64,000 nucleotides of DNA, taken from positions 558,001 to 622,000 of the forward strand of contig NZ_CP077941.1 of assembly GCF_019722725.1 (NCBI RefSeq). Direction: 5' to 3'. The notes below the pieces were generated by a model, which saw only the letters and a list, made by a program, of their open reading frames with translations, did no database searches and had not been told where the DNA came from. The stretch comes from Vreelandella profundi (GTDB taxonomy: Bacteria > Pseudomonadota > Gammaproteobacteria > Pseudomonadales > Halomonadaceae). A program made the position numbers and the translations under genes. Shown piece by piece: positions 32,228 to 40,952 of the stretch (the first letter of the stretch is position 1; every line of letters starts with the position of its first letter).

Positions 32228-33222
32228 ATCCGATAGCCTTTTTTGTTAGCCAGTACCACCACCGAGACAATAATGACCCCGGTCAGGATCAGCCTTGCGC
32301 CGGCGCCCAGACCATAAGAATTAAGCATCGACACCATCAGGAACATAAACAGGGCAGCCGCCCAGATGCCGGGAACATTAGAATTACCTCCTGCAATGGA
32401 GGAGCCGCCGATTACCACCACGGCAATTGACATCAGTAAGTATTCCGTCCCCATATTCAGGTTGGCACCGCCTGAGAAGCTCGCCAGCATGAAGCCCGTA
32501 AGGCCTGCCAGACCAGCACAGCCGACATACACGCTAAAACGTACGGCATTGACCGGCACACCACTCAGTCGTGCGGCCCGGCTGTTTTGGCCAGTGGCCG
32601 ATATCCAGCGTCCTGCAATCGCTTTTTCCAGAACGATCCAGGCCACAATGGAAACCAAAAGCGCGACCAGAGCAATATTGGGAATACCGAAGGTGCCCCC
32701 GGTTGCGAAATCGGCAAGCAGCGGGGGTGGTTTGATGCGCAGCCCGCGGTTTGACCAGATCGCCAGTGACTGAAACAGGAATGATGAAGATAAAGTGGCA
32801 ATAATGGGCGGAATACGCAGCAGCATAATTAACAAAAAGTTAAATAAACCGCAGGCCAGTCCGACCCCCAGCGCAATTAAGAGCCCTGGCAGAATAAGAG
32901 CGCCATCCGTTGCCATGAATTTCAGTGCCAGGGTACCGGCAAGCGTCATGGAGGCAGGAATGGAAAGGTCTACATTACCCGGCCCCAGGGTAACCACAAA
33001 CATCTGCCCGACCCCGACGATCACCGCAAAGGAGGCGAAGGTGAATGCCGCATAAAGCAATGCCCCGGCACCGCCACTCGAAACCACTAGCAAGGTGGCA
33101 AGATACGTCGCCAAAGCGGCCAGCCAGGCCCATATCCATGGCTTGCGAGACAGCGTGCTCAACACAACTGACAGCCCGCTTTTTGAGTGTGGTTGTGGGG
33201 TGTTTTTGGCCAATATTTTCAT
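32224..33222 (-). CDS. Sugar ABC transporter permease (RbsC type), second
   Basis: The 332-residue inner-membrane protein of the BPD_transp_2 family has eight to ten hydrophobic segments. It shows VGVGQMFVVTLGPGNVDLSIPASMTLAGTLA and LIAGGSSIAGG-type glycine loops (VVVIGGSSIAGGNSNVPG), typical of ribose/xylose-type permeases. It overlaps both the lactonase gene and the other permease gene by 4 nt, so all are co-translated. Together the two permeases form the membrane channel for the periplasmic binding protein encoded first in the operon. Confidence 0.85.
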   Translation of the reverse strand: MKILAKNTPQPHSKSGLSVVLSTLSRKPWIWAWLAALATYLATLLVVSSGGAGALLYAAFTFASFAVIVGVGQMFVVTLGPGNVDLSIPASMTLAGTLALKFMATDGALILPGLLIALGVGLACGLFNFLLIMLLRIPPIIATLSSSFLFQSLAIWSNRGLRIKPPPLLADFATGGTFGIPNIALVALLVSIVAWIVLEKAIAGRWISATGQNSRAARLSGVPVNAVRFSVYVGCAGLAGLTGFMLASFSGGANLNMGTEYLLMSIAVVVIGGSSIAGGNSNVPGIWAAALFMFLMVSMLNSYGLGAGARLILTGVIIVSVVVLANKKGYRI

Positions 33223-34145
33223 GCCAGTGCCTCCCGCCGGGTAAACACAAGACGCAAGGCAAGAACGGCGATCAGGATGGCCCCTTGCGCGCCGATCTGC
33301 CAGTCGGATGAAAGGTGCAGGAAGGACAGAAAACTGGCCGCCAGTGTCAGCGTCAGCGCGCCAATCACCGCACCGATAGGCGAGACTCGCCCGCCGGTAA
33401 ATTCACCGCCGCCCAAGATCACCCCGGCAATCGATAACAGGGTATAGCGCAAGGCAATATTGGCATCGGCGGAGGTCGCTAAACCGACCAGCGCCATCCC
33501 TGCCAGCACACCGAACAGCCCGGCAATCCCATAGGCAACGGCTTTAAGCCCCAGTATAGACCAGCCTGAACGTTCGATGGCCTGTTCATTGCCACCCACC
33601 CCACGCAGTAACACGCCCAAAGAAGAGCGTTTAACCACGTAATGCATGCCTAGCCCCATCACCACAGGAGCAATAATCGCTACCGGCACAAACGGCGTTT
33701 TGGCGGTCATCATCGCGCGAAGCCACTCCGGCGCCGATCCGCCTGGGGAGGGAAGTACCAACACCGCCATGCCGGCCCAGAAAAAGGACATGCCCAACGT
33801 TACGACAATCGCAGGCAAGCCGCGGGCATGTATGATCGCGCCCATCCCGGCATAAACCAGGATGGCCGCCGATAAGATGGCATAGCCGATCAGCGGGTCG
33901 CTTTGCACGAAGGTTGCCGTCACGCAGGCGCAGAAACTGACAAAGGTACCAATCGACAAATCAATATCGTTGACCATCAGAATCATCATCTGGGCAATGG
34001 TTGCCAAGGCGACAGGCACCGCCAGATTAAACAGCAGATTCAGCCCGAAATAGCTCATGGTGCGCGGCTGCATATAAAAGACAGCGGCCAATAGAACTGA
34101 CAGCGACATGACCGGCAATAAAATTCGTAGATAATCGCGATTCAT
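33219..34145 (-). CDS. Sugar ABC transporter permease (RbsC type), first
   Basis: A 308-residue BPD_transp_2 permease with ATIAQMMILMVNDIDLSIGTFVSFCACVTA, the conserved periplasm-facing motif of ribose-type permeases, and LLSIAGVILGGGEFTGGRVSP near the C-terminal third. About eight membrane helices. It overlaps the ATPase gene upstream and the second permease downstream by 4 nt each. Having two different permeases rather than one RbsC homodimer fits several autoinducer/erythritol/xylose-like systems; the sugar itself is not readable. Confidence 0.85.
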   Translation of the reverse strand: MNRDYLRILLPVMSLSVLLAAVFYMQPRTMSYFGLNLLFNLAVPVALATIAQMMILMVNDIDLSIGTFVSFCACVTATFVQSDPLIGYAILSAAILVYAGMGAIIHARGLPAIVVTLGMSFFWAGMAVLVLPSPGGSAPEWLRAMMTAKTPFVPVAIIAPVVMGLGMHYVVKRSSLGVLLRGVGGNEQAIERSGWSILGLKAVAYGIAGLFGVLAGMALVGLATSADANIALRYTLLSIAGVILGGGEFTGGRVSPIGAVIGALTLTLAASFLSFLHLSSDWQIGAQGAILIAVLALRLVFTRREALA

Positions 34146-35620
34146 TGGACCGCCTCCTGCATATCAAAAGAGGCGCGCAGCATGTTCTCTTCGCTGATCT
34201 CATCGCCGCTCAGTTCGGCGGCAACTTCTCCGTCGCGGAAAACAAACACGCGGTCACATTGCAGAATTTCGTCGGTTTCGGTCGAATACCATAGGAAGGT
34301 GCGGCCTTTGGCGACTTCCTCGCGGATCATCCGGTAGACTTCTTTTTTGGTACCCACATCCACGCCTCGCATGGGGTCGTCCATGACCACAATGGGGGCT
34401 GATGATGCCAAGGCTCGCGAGAACAGCACTTTTTGCTGATTACCCCCGGACAGCGACAAAATTGAGTCGTGAAGATTATCTGTTTTTATGGCAATTTTGC
34501 GGTGCCATTCTTGTGCCAGTTTTGCCTCCGCATTACGGTCGACCAGAAAGCTTCGGCTGCATTCGACCAGTGTTTGCAAACTCAGATTCCGCATGATCGA
34601 CCAGAGGGGCATCACGCCATCCCGACTGCGGTCACCGGCGACAAATACGACCTGGGGGTTGCGTGTTGTCCGCCAATCCGAAGACCGTTCAAGAAAACAA
34701 TGCGCTAATGCCTCTGCCTGACCATGCCCGGCCAATCCGGCTAACCCGACCACCTCACCCTGGCGTGCATGCAGGCCGTTTTCCATTCTCAGTACTTCCT
34801 CCCCAAATGCTGTGTGCTGTTGGATCTCTTCCGCATCTACAGCATCGGCAACTACGTGGCCCATCGCATCAACAAGACTGTCACGGGTAAAGTGGCTGGC
34901 GTCGTCATTAGCTAGAACGCAGCCGTCTTTCATCACCACAATACGGGTGGCGACGTTAAAAATTTCACCCAGCATATGGGAGATAAAGATGATTGACCCA
35001 CCTTCGGCACAAAACTGCTTGATATAGTTAAGTAACTGGTCAGCAATTGCGCCATCAAGAGAGGAGGTGGGTTCATCAAGAATGACTAAGCGCGCATCAA
35101 TATCGCGCTGGGAAAACGCGATGGCAATTTCGACCATCTGGCGTTCTGCAATGGGCAGGTCGCCAACCAGACGATAGGGGTCTATGCCATTGCCGGGAAA
35201 AATTGTATCCAGTGCCTTGCGGATAGCCAAAACGGCTTTGCTGCGCCAGCTTTGCAGAGGCATGTTCCGGTACGGAATACGCAGATTTTCCAGCACCGTC
35301 AGGTTGGGACAAAGCGACAGTTCCTGAAATACGCTGCGTATGCCGGCATTTCTCGCCCGCTGGGCATTGCTCAGATCTGTCGTGGCCGCTTGGTCGTTAT
35401 AGCGGACATCCCCCTGTGTCGGAGACAAACGGCCATTAATCACATTGACCAGGGTGGATTTGCCTGCACCATTATGGCCAACCACCCCGAGACATTCGCC
35501 GGGCAGGATGGTCAATTTGACATCGCTGAGGGCCTTTACCACTCCAAAAGAAACGCTGACATCGCCAAGCGAAATGATCGGCACCTTCTCGGTGCCGATC
35601 AATATGTGGTTAGCATGCAT
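34142..35620 (-). CDS. Sugar ABC transporter ATPase (RbsA type)
   Basis: A 492-residue tandem ATPase. The first domain is canonical: GHNGAGKST (Walker A, about 49-57), Q-loop FQELSLCPN, LVILDEPTSSLD (Walker B). The second domain is degenerate in the usual RbsA manner: its Walker A position reads GLAGLAGHGQAE without the GK[ST], while LSLSGGNQQKVLFSRAL and VVMDDPMRGVD are kept. It energises the two permeases downstream. A short gap separates it from the binding-protein gene. Confidence 0.88.
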   Translation of the reverse strand: MHANHILIGTEKVPIISLGDVSVSFGVVKALSDVKLTILPGECLGVVGHNGAGKSTLVNVINGRLSPTQGDVRYNDQAATTDLSNAQRARNAGIRSVFQELSLCPNLTVLENLRIPYRNMPLQSWRSKAVLAIRKALDTIFPGNGIDPYRLVGDLPIAERQMVEIAIAFSQRDIDARLVILDEPTSSLDGAIADQLLNYIKQFCAEGGSIIFISHMLGEIFNVATRIVVMKDGCVLANDDASHFTRDSLVDAMGHVVADAVDAEEIQQHTAFGEEVLRMENGLHARQGEVVGLAGLAGHGQAEALAHCFLERSSDWRTTRNPQVVFVAGDRSRDGVMPLWSIMRNLSLQTLVECSRSFLVDRNAEAKLAQEWHRKIAIKTDNLHDSILSLSGGNQQKVLFSRALASSAPIVVMDDPMRGVDVGTKKEVYRMIREEVAKGRTFLWYSTETDEILQCDRVFVFRDGEVAAELSGDEISEENMLRASFDMQEAVQ

Positions 35621-35632
35621 GGTTGAATCGCC

Positions 35633-36706
35633 CTAGTTCGCCGATGAGATTAGGTTTTTTGCATCGTCCAGGGTGTATTCTTGATTCGCGACAGAGCCTT
35701 CGGGCGTTTCATTGAGTACTTCTTCTAGGTTGTCCTGATCAACGCGTAAGAAGGGGACGGTCAGGTCCTTAGCAACGTCCTGGCCATCAAGTATTTGTTG
35801 AGCCACCCAGAAGGCCAGCGAACTAACCCCCGGGGCAATCGACAAAGAGATGGTTTCATAACCGCTGTCGGCCTTTTGTTCCGCCCACCATTGCAGTTCG
35901 TCTTGGCGGTTGCCCATAATGATGGTCGGAATAGGGCGATCTGTAGCTTGGAAAGCTTGCGCAGTACCATAGCCGTCTCCCCCTTGGGTAACGACCGCTG
36001 TAATGTCGGGCAAGCTGGGTAGAATCCCCGCAACGGCTTTCTGCGCTACATCCTGGGCCCAGTCACCATGCACGGAACCGACGACCTCAAACTCGGTGTT
36101 AGCAACTTCTTCGTGAATCCCGGCACTGATTTCGTCGTCGACAAAAACGCCGGCCAGGCCACGGATTTCAAGCAGGTTGCCGCCGTCAGGGTAGCGACCT
36201 TCCAGGTATTTGACCTGGTCACGCCCCATTTGCTGGAAATCAACGGCAATGCGCCATGCGCAAGGTTCGGTGACGATGCCATCGAAAGACACCACAATAA
36301 TACCGGCATCGCAGGCTGTCTTAATCGCGCCGTTAACAGCCGTCGGCGATGCTGCATTGACCACAATGGCGTCATAGCCCTGCAGAATCATGTTTTGAAT
36401 CTGTGCAGCTTGTTCCGTTGCCTGATTTTCTGATGTGGTAAAGGCGTCAGCTGCGGCGATAGTCCCCTTCTCGACTTCCTCCTCAGCGACTTCCTCCCAA
36501 CTTTCCAGCATGGCCTGACGCCAGGAATTCCCTGCATAGTTGTTTGAAAGGGCGATGCGTTTGTCTGCAGTGTCGGCTAGGGCACTCCCGGACATTCCCA
36601 TCACTACGCCAGCCACAACGCTGAAAAGTATGGGTCTTAATGGAATGTTAGGGTGAAGACCGTGTTGGCGAGCAATAGTGTTGTAACGATTGGCTTTGAC
36701 GTTCAT
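35633..36706 (-). CDS. Sugar-type periplasmic binding protein
   Basis: A 357-residue type I periplasmic binding protein (Peripla_BP_4). ATG 36706 is chosen for its AAGGAG site 7 nt upstream; the open frame runs further but codes an unlikely extension. A signal segment (PILFSVVAGVVMGMSGSALADT) follows a long positively charged N-region. Mature motifs: RIALSNNYAGNSWRQAML, QIQNMILQGYDAIVVNAASPTAVNGAI, AGIIVVSFDGIV and VTQGGDGYGTAQAFQ. It is first in the sugar operon and divergent from the sensor kinase gene. Confidence 0.87.
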   Translation of the reverse strand: MNVKANRYNTIARQHGLHPNIPLRPILFSVVAGVVMGMSGSALADTADKRIALSNNYAGNSWRQAMLESWEEVAEEEVEKGTIAAADAFTTSENQATEQAAQIQNMILQGYDAIVVNAASPTAVNGAIKTACDAGIIVVSFDGIVTEPCAWRIAVDFQQMGRDQVKYLEGRYPDGGNLLEIRGLAGVFVDDEISAGIHEEVANTEFEVVGSVHGDWAQDVAQKAVAGILPSLPDITAVVTQGGDGYGTAQAFQATDRPIPTIIMGNRQDELQWWAEQKADSGYETISLSIAPGVSSLAFWVAQQILDGQDVAKDLTVPFLRVDQDNLEEVLNETPEGSVANQEYTLDDAKNLISSAN

Positions 36707-36908
36707 TTTATTCTCCTTGACGCGGCTAGGCAGTCCGTAGTCCACGTCGTAGTTTGTTTTATTTGTTATAAACTTGAGTGTCGGCAACCCTGCTAAAAGC
36801 GTAAAGAGTATTTGCCGTACTAATATTGCGGGTTCGCGCAGTTGTTTTGCGGGTTCACGCAAGGTCGTTAGCGGCTTCGCAAATGGGTGCTCCTAGGAGG
36901 TAGTCTTC

Positions 36909-38114
36909 ATGTCAGATCTTGCCCATTACTTGCGCATCGCCAATCTGCTGGCAGGCAACCTCGATATTGATTCAGCGCTGCGTTCCGTTAAAGCGGAAAT
37001 TGCCAACATCATCGAATTTGATCATCTTGATGTGTGCCTAACGGATACAGACAGCCGCTGGAATACGACCTACGAGGTTGGGCTACAGACCACCTGGGGC
37101 ACCTCTCGGTCACTTGTGGCGCTGTCTCCCGTTCGTGACATTCTTTTGGGCAAAGCCGACTATCTTCTTACCGGAAATGCCCAAAAAGATCCACGTTATA
37201 TGTTTCCCGGTGCCGTCAGCGCACCGATCCTTGATAATGAATTCCGCAGTCGCGTCAATGTTGCGATGAAAGTATTGGGCAAAGTCGTTGGATCATTGAA
37301 CTGTTCTTCTAAACAACAGAATCTATACACCCAGCAGCATGTTGAACAGGTGCGCAGCCTGGCCGATATACTGGCCCCGTATTTCTATGCATTGCGCGCC
37401 AATGAGAAAGCGAATAGGGAAGCCGTTTTTCGTGCTGAACTTTTGGCAAGAGAAGAAGGGCTTCGTCTTGGCGCATTGAATCTAACGGATACGCTGGAAG
37501 CTGAACGGCAGCGGATCGGCATGGATTTGCACGATCAGACTCTGGCGGACCTGACCCGAATTGCTCGCGATATTCGCCCTGGTATGACAGAAGGCCAACA
37601 TTATCGCTTACATCAACAAATACAAAATACGATACAGGATTTACGCGATATCATTGATATCTCTATTCCTTCAATCCTTGAGCTGTTTGGTTTTCGTCAC
37701 GCGGTTATTACGCATTTAGAGCGCGCCGTTAGCCGCGAGAGTTCTGTTTTTTTCACTGTCGAAGACTTGACCGAAAGCGCTGTTGATGGGCTACCTGAAG
37801 TCACCCGTATTGCCGTTTTCAGGATCTGTCAGGAGGCTATTAATAATGCCGTCCAGCATTCGGGTGCCGCGCATATTTTCGTCACTATCTACCATGATGA
37901 CGATAGCTATTTAACTATCCGAATTGCCGATAACGGCTATTTTCAGCTGTGCGAGTCCAGGCCGTGCAGCGGTCTAGCGCATATGAAAACACGTGCTCAT
38001 CTTATCGGAGCAAAATACGACATCGCCACTGAGAGTGGTACGCAGATCACTATCAGGTTGTCAGAAGCCTCTGTCATTGCCCAAAGAGCGAATCATGAAA
38101 ATACTGTTGGTTGA
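36909..38114 (+). CDS. Soluble sensor histidine kinase (GAF, HisKA_3, HATPase)
   Basis: The 401-residue kinase has no membrane segment that I can see. An N-terminal GAF-like domain (about 1-165) precedes the dimerisation/phosphoacceptor helix with EAERQRIGMDLHDQTLADLTRI (His in DLHDQ). The ATPase domain has RICQEAINNAVQHSGA (N box), IRIADNGYF and SGLAHMKTRAH (G boxes). This is the NarX/LuxR-type kinase class. It is divergent from the sugar transporter operon and overlaps the response regulator gene by 20 nt. It may sense a cytoplasmic signal or partner protein rather than the periplasm. Confidence 0.85.
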   Translation: MSDLAHYLRIANLLAGNLDIDSALRSVKAEIANIIEFDHLDVCLTDTDSRWNTTYEVGLQTTWGTSRSLVALSPVRDILLGKADYLLTGNAQKDPRYMFPGAVSAPILDNEFRSRVNVAMKVLGKVVGSLNCSSKQQNLYTQQHVEQVRSLADILAPYFYALRANEKANREAVFRAELLAREEGLRLGALNLTDTLEAERQRIGMDLHDQTLADLTRIARDIRPGMTEGQHYRLHQQIQNTIQDLRDIIDISIPSILELFGFRHAVITHLERAVSRESSVFFTVEDLTESAVDGLPEVTRIAVFRICQEAINNAVQHSGAAHIFVTIYHDDDSYLTIRIADNGYFQLCESRPCSGLAHMKTRAHLIGAKYDIATESGTQITIRLSEASVIAQRANHENTVG

Positions 38115-38829
38115 AGACGATAAAATGCACGCTGACTTCTTGCGTGAAATCGTTGAGGGCGCCCTCCCAGAATTTGAGCAAATTCTGATGGCGCAGGATG
38201 GTAAAGAAGCGGAAGCTTTGACTCAGCGCCACAATATTTCAGCCATCGTTATGGATTTGCGCATGAAGGAGCATAACGGTATCGAAGCGGCGAGAGCGAT
38301 TTGGTCCAGGCGGCCTGACGCCCGCATTCTTTTCTGGTCGAATTACTCCGATGAAGCCTATTTACGTGGCATTGCCCATATCGTTCCCGATCAAGCAGCC
38401 TATGGCTATGTACTCAAAACAGCCTCACAAGAAAGAATGCGTGTGGCACTGCGTGCCGTCTTGATTGAAGCGCAGATCGTGGTTGATCTTGAAGTTCACC
38501 AGCTACAAAACCAGCAGATCCGTTCACGCAGTACCCTAAGCGAGTATGAATACCTCATTCTGTTGGATGTCGCGCTGGGTCTACCAGACAAAGCCATTGC
38601 AACACGGCGCAATCTTTCACTGCGCACTGTGCAGAACAGATTGTTAGGCGTTTATGACAAGCTCGATGTCGCGGCCCTTGATCAGAATGATTTCGGCATT
38701 TTATTTAACAAACGTGCGCGTGCGGTTTCTAACGCCATTAATCGAAAAATTATTAACCGCGAGGGCTTAGAAGCAGCGGAGAAGGAGCTGCGGTCATGGT
38801 TTAGCAACGCATCAAAAAACGCTGACTGA
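38095..38829 (+). CDS. Response regulator with LuxR-like HTH
   Basis: A 244-residue protein with a receiver domain (MKILLVEDDKMHADF, phosphoacceptor Asp in AIVMDLRMKEHNG, Lys in YGYVLKTAS) and a C-terminal helix-turn-helix (TLSEYEYLILLDVALGLPDKAIATRRNLSLRTVQNRLLGVYDKLDV), as in NarL/LuxR regulators. A charged 35-residue tail follows. ATG 38095, internal to the longer frame, is chosen because the receiver domain begins there. It forms a pair with the upstream kinase and likely controls the divergent sugar ABC/lactonase operon. Confidence 0.87.
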   Translation: MKILLVEDDKMHADFLREIVEGALPEFEQILMAQDGKEAEALTQRHNISAIVMDLRMKEHNGIEAARAIWSRRPDARILFWSNYSDEAYLRGIAHIVPDQAAYGYVLKTASQERMRVALRAVLIEAQIVVDLEVHQLQNQQIRSRSTLSEYEYLILLDVALGLPDKAIATRRNLSLRTVQNRLLGVYDKLDVAALDQNDFGILFNKRARAVSNAINRKIINREGLEAAEKELRSWFSNASKNAD

Positions 38830-38850
38830 CTGGAGAGCGGGCCCTTCTTC

Positions 38851-38975
38851 GGCGTTTACTTGACTATAATGCTAGGGTATTAGCAAACCACAGCCAATAG
38901 AAGCGGAGTTAATCGTGCTGTCATTTGAACATCGCTATGCCACCTTGCCGGACCCCTTGTGGGTTGAAAGCCAGG
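38851..38975 (+). repeat. Right direct repeat (selO upstream region and first codons)
   Basis: This copy, matched by 31141-31260, begins at GGCGTTTA and includes the ribosome site AGCGGAG and the GTG start of selO. The two direct copies bound the block 31278-38850 that carries the sugar transporter, lactonase and two-component genes. Confidence 0.85.
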
Positions 38976-40378
38976 CAACGCCCGTGGCTCATCCTGAACT
39001 GATTGCTTTTAATGCTTCACTTGCCCATGTGCTGGGCGCAAACGACGTGCCTGACGTCGCAACGCTCGCCCAGTGGTTCAGCGGCAATCAGCCCATGCCA
39101 GGTGCTAAACCGGGCGCGTTAGGCTATGCGGGCCATCAGTTCGGCAACTTTGTGCCACAGCTAGGTGATGGCCGTGCGCTGCTGCTGGGAGAAGTAGTTG
39201 ATCAGAACGGCGTACGCCGTGATGTACAGCTAAAAGGCAGCGGCCGCACGCCTTTTTCCCGCGGTGGCGACGGCCGTTCACCGTTGGGGCCGGTGCTGCG
39301 TGAGTATCTGGTCAGCGAGTTTATGGCGGCGATGGGCATTCCGACGACCCGTGCGTTAGCCGCGGTCGCCAGTGGCGAGCGAGTGGCGCGCCAGATGTCT
39401 GAACCCGGGGCGATATTTACCCGCGTGGCGAGCAGCCATATTCGCGTGGGTACGTTTCAATTTGCCGCCGCGCGCCAAGATGAAGCGCTAGTAAAAGCGC
39501 TGGCAGATCATGTCATTGCCCGCCACTATCCGGATGCCGCCAATGCGGCAGATCCGTATCTAGCGCTATTAGAGGCGGTGGTCGCCCGCCAAGCGCTGCT
39601 GATTGCGCGCTGGATGAGCGTCGGCTTTATTCACGGCGTGATGAATACCGATAACTGCAGCATTGCCGGTGAAACCATCGACTACGGCCCCTGTGCGTTT
39701 ATGGAGCAGTTTGACCCGCAAAAAGTGTATAGCTCTATCGACCAAGGCCGCCGCTATGCGTTTGCCAACCAGCCCGCCATTGCTCAGTGGAACCTGGCTC
39801 GCTTTGCTGAAACGCTGCTGCCGCTGATGAATGAGCAGGGCGAAGCGGCGGTAGAGCAGGCCACTGCCGCACTTCGCCATTTTGATACGCTATTTCGTGA
39901 AGAGCAGCGCCGCTTGCATGCTGACAAACTGGGCCTCTCACCAGAAAGCGAGCAGGCAGTGCCGCTGATGGAAGGCCTTGAAAGCCATATGCATCAAGGG
40001 CGAATGGATATGACCGCGACCTTTGATGCGCTTACTCGTTACGCTGGCTCGCTGAGTGATGAAAACCGTGAGGCGCTGCTGGCGCTAACGACTCAGCCTA
40101 ACGAGCTAGCCGTTTGGCTAGAGACATGGCAGGCCGAGCAGAACGCCAGTCAGGATAGCCAGCGCCTTGCCGCGATGCGGCGTGCCAACCCAGTCATTAT
40201 TCCCCGCAACCATCGGGTTCAGGAAGTCATCGATGCCGCTTACGACGGTGACTTTGCGCCTTTCCACACTCTGTTAGCGGTCGTTACTCAGCCGTTTGAT
40301 GAGTCGGTTGAAGCCCGCCGTTTAGCGGCGCCTGCCACAGACAACGAGCAGGTTCTGAGAACATTTTGCGGCACCTGA
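38915..40378 (+). CDS. selO: Protein adenylyltransferase SelO (YdiU)
   Basis: A 487-residue pseudokinase-fold enzyme that transfers AMP from ATP to Ser/Thr/Tyr of proteins, linked in bacteria to redox stress. Family motifs: GYAGHQFGNFVPQLGDGRALLLGE (about 69-92), QLKGSGRTPFSRGGDGRSPL with the ATP-binding Lys/Arg, ALAAVASGERV, and HGVMNTDNCSIAGETIDYGPCAFM containing the catalytic Asp and DYG metal motif. Full length. The GTG start has GGAG 7 nt upstream, and the same start context exists in the truncated copy at 31203. Confidence 0.92.
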   Translation: MLSFEHRYATLPDPLWVESQATPVAHPELIAFNASLAHVLGANDVPDVATLAQWFSGNQPMPGAKPGALGYAGHQFGNFVPQLGDGRALLLGEVVDQNGVRRDVQLKGSGRTPFSRGGDGRSPLGPVLREYLVSEFMAAMGIPTTRALAAVASGERVARQMSEPGAIFTRVASSHIRVGTFQFAAARQDEALVKALADHVIARHYPDAANAADPYLALLEAVVARQALLIARWMSVGFIHGVMNTDNCSIAGETIDYGPCAFMEQFDPQKVYSSIDQGRRYAFANQPAIAQWNLARFAETLLPLMNEQGEAAVEQATAALRHFDTLFREEQRRLHADKLGLSPESEQAVPLMEGLESHMHQGRMDMTATFDALTRYAGSLSDENREALLALTTQPNELAVWLETWQAEQNASQDSQRLAAMRRANPVIIPRNHRVQEVIDAAYDGDFAPFHTLLAVVTQPFDESVEARRLAAPATDNEQVLRTFCGT

Positions 40379-40473
40379 GTCGGCGTTTTATCACTGTCGC
40401 CTTCGTCTGAGATCACCCGGGTGCATGCTTCGGTCCGTGATCAGCGCGGGGCTGCCAACGTGACGCTGGTTCA

Positions 40474-40816
40474 ATGCAATTCCGATGTGGCTATCTCATT
40501 GGCGTGCTCAGCCTAGATTTGCGCGGCGCGGTGATCGTTCCGGTCCTGACGCGCGACGCTCTGGCCGAAATTCATCAAGCCCGCATCATGCTGGAAGGCC
40601 GCGCCGCATTTGTGGCGGCAATCCACCGCAAAGCCAAGGATGTCGATGATGTGGATGCGCTGCGGAGCCATCCTGTCACATCTCCATGACGGTGGGGCAC
40701 CATTCAGCGACGTCAATCCCCACGTGAAACTGATCGAGGCCGTTCGCGCCAACGACCCCGACATGGCCCGCCAGGCGACGTAAGAAGATATCACCCGCGG
40801 CGGCAAGACGCTGTAA
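40474..40816 (+). pseudogene. GntR-family regulator fragment (FCD domain)
   Basis: The frame from 40474 reads LDLRGAVIVPVLTRDALAEIHQARIMLEGRAAFVAAIHRKAKDVDDVDALR, the start of an FCD effector domain. Continuing in another frame, HDGGAPFSDVNPHVKLIEAVRANDPDMARQAT is followed by a stop, then EDITRGGKTL, the typical FCD end. The DNA-binding domain is missing and at least one frameshift and one stop are present. The codon use is GC-rich and alphaproteobacterial in flavour. It probably once regulated the deacylase gene downstream. Confidence 0.65.
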
Positions 40817-40952
40817 AAGTGGGCCAATTGACCTGCGATCCCGGTGGCCTTGCTAAACCCAGCCCCACTATTGACGTCATGCCACAATTATTCGAGACTG
40901 ATTTCACATTGGCTCGCGTTACCGAGGCGCAGCAGTTTTTTGGGAAACTTCC

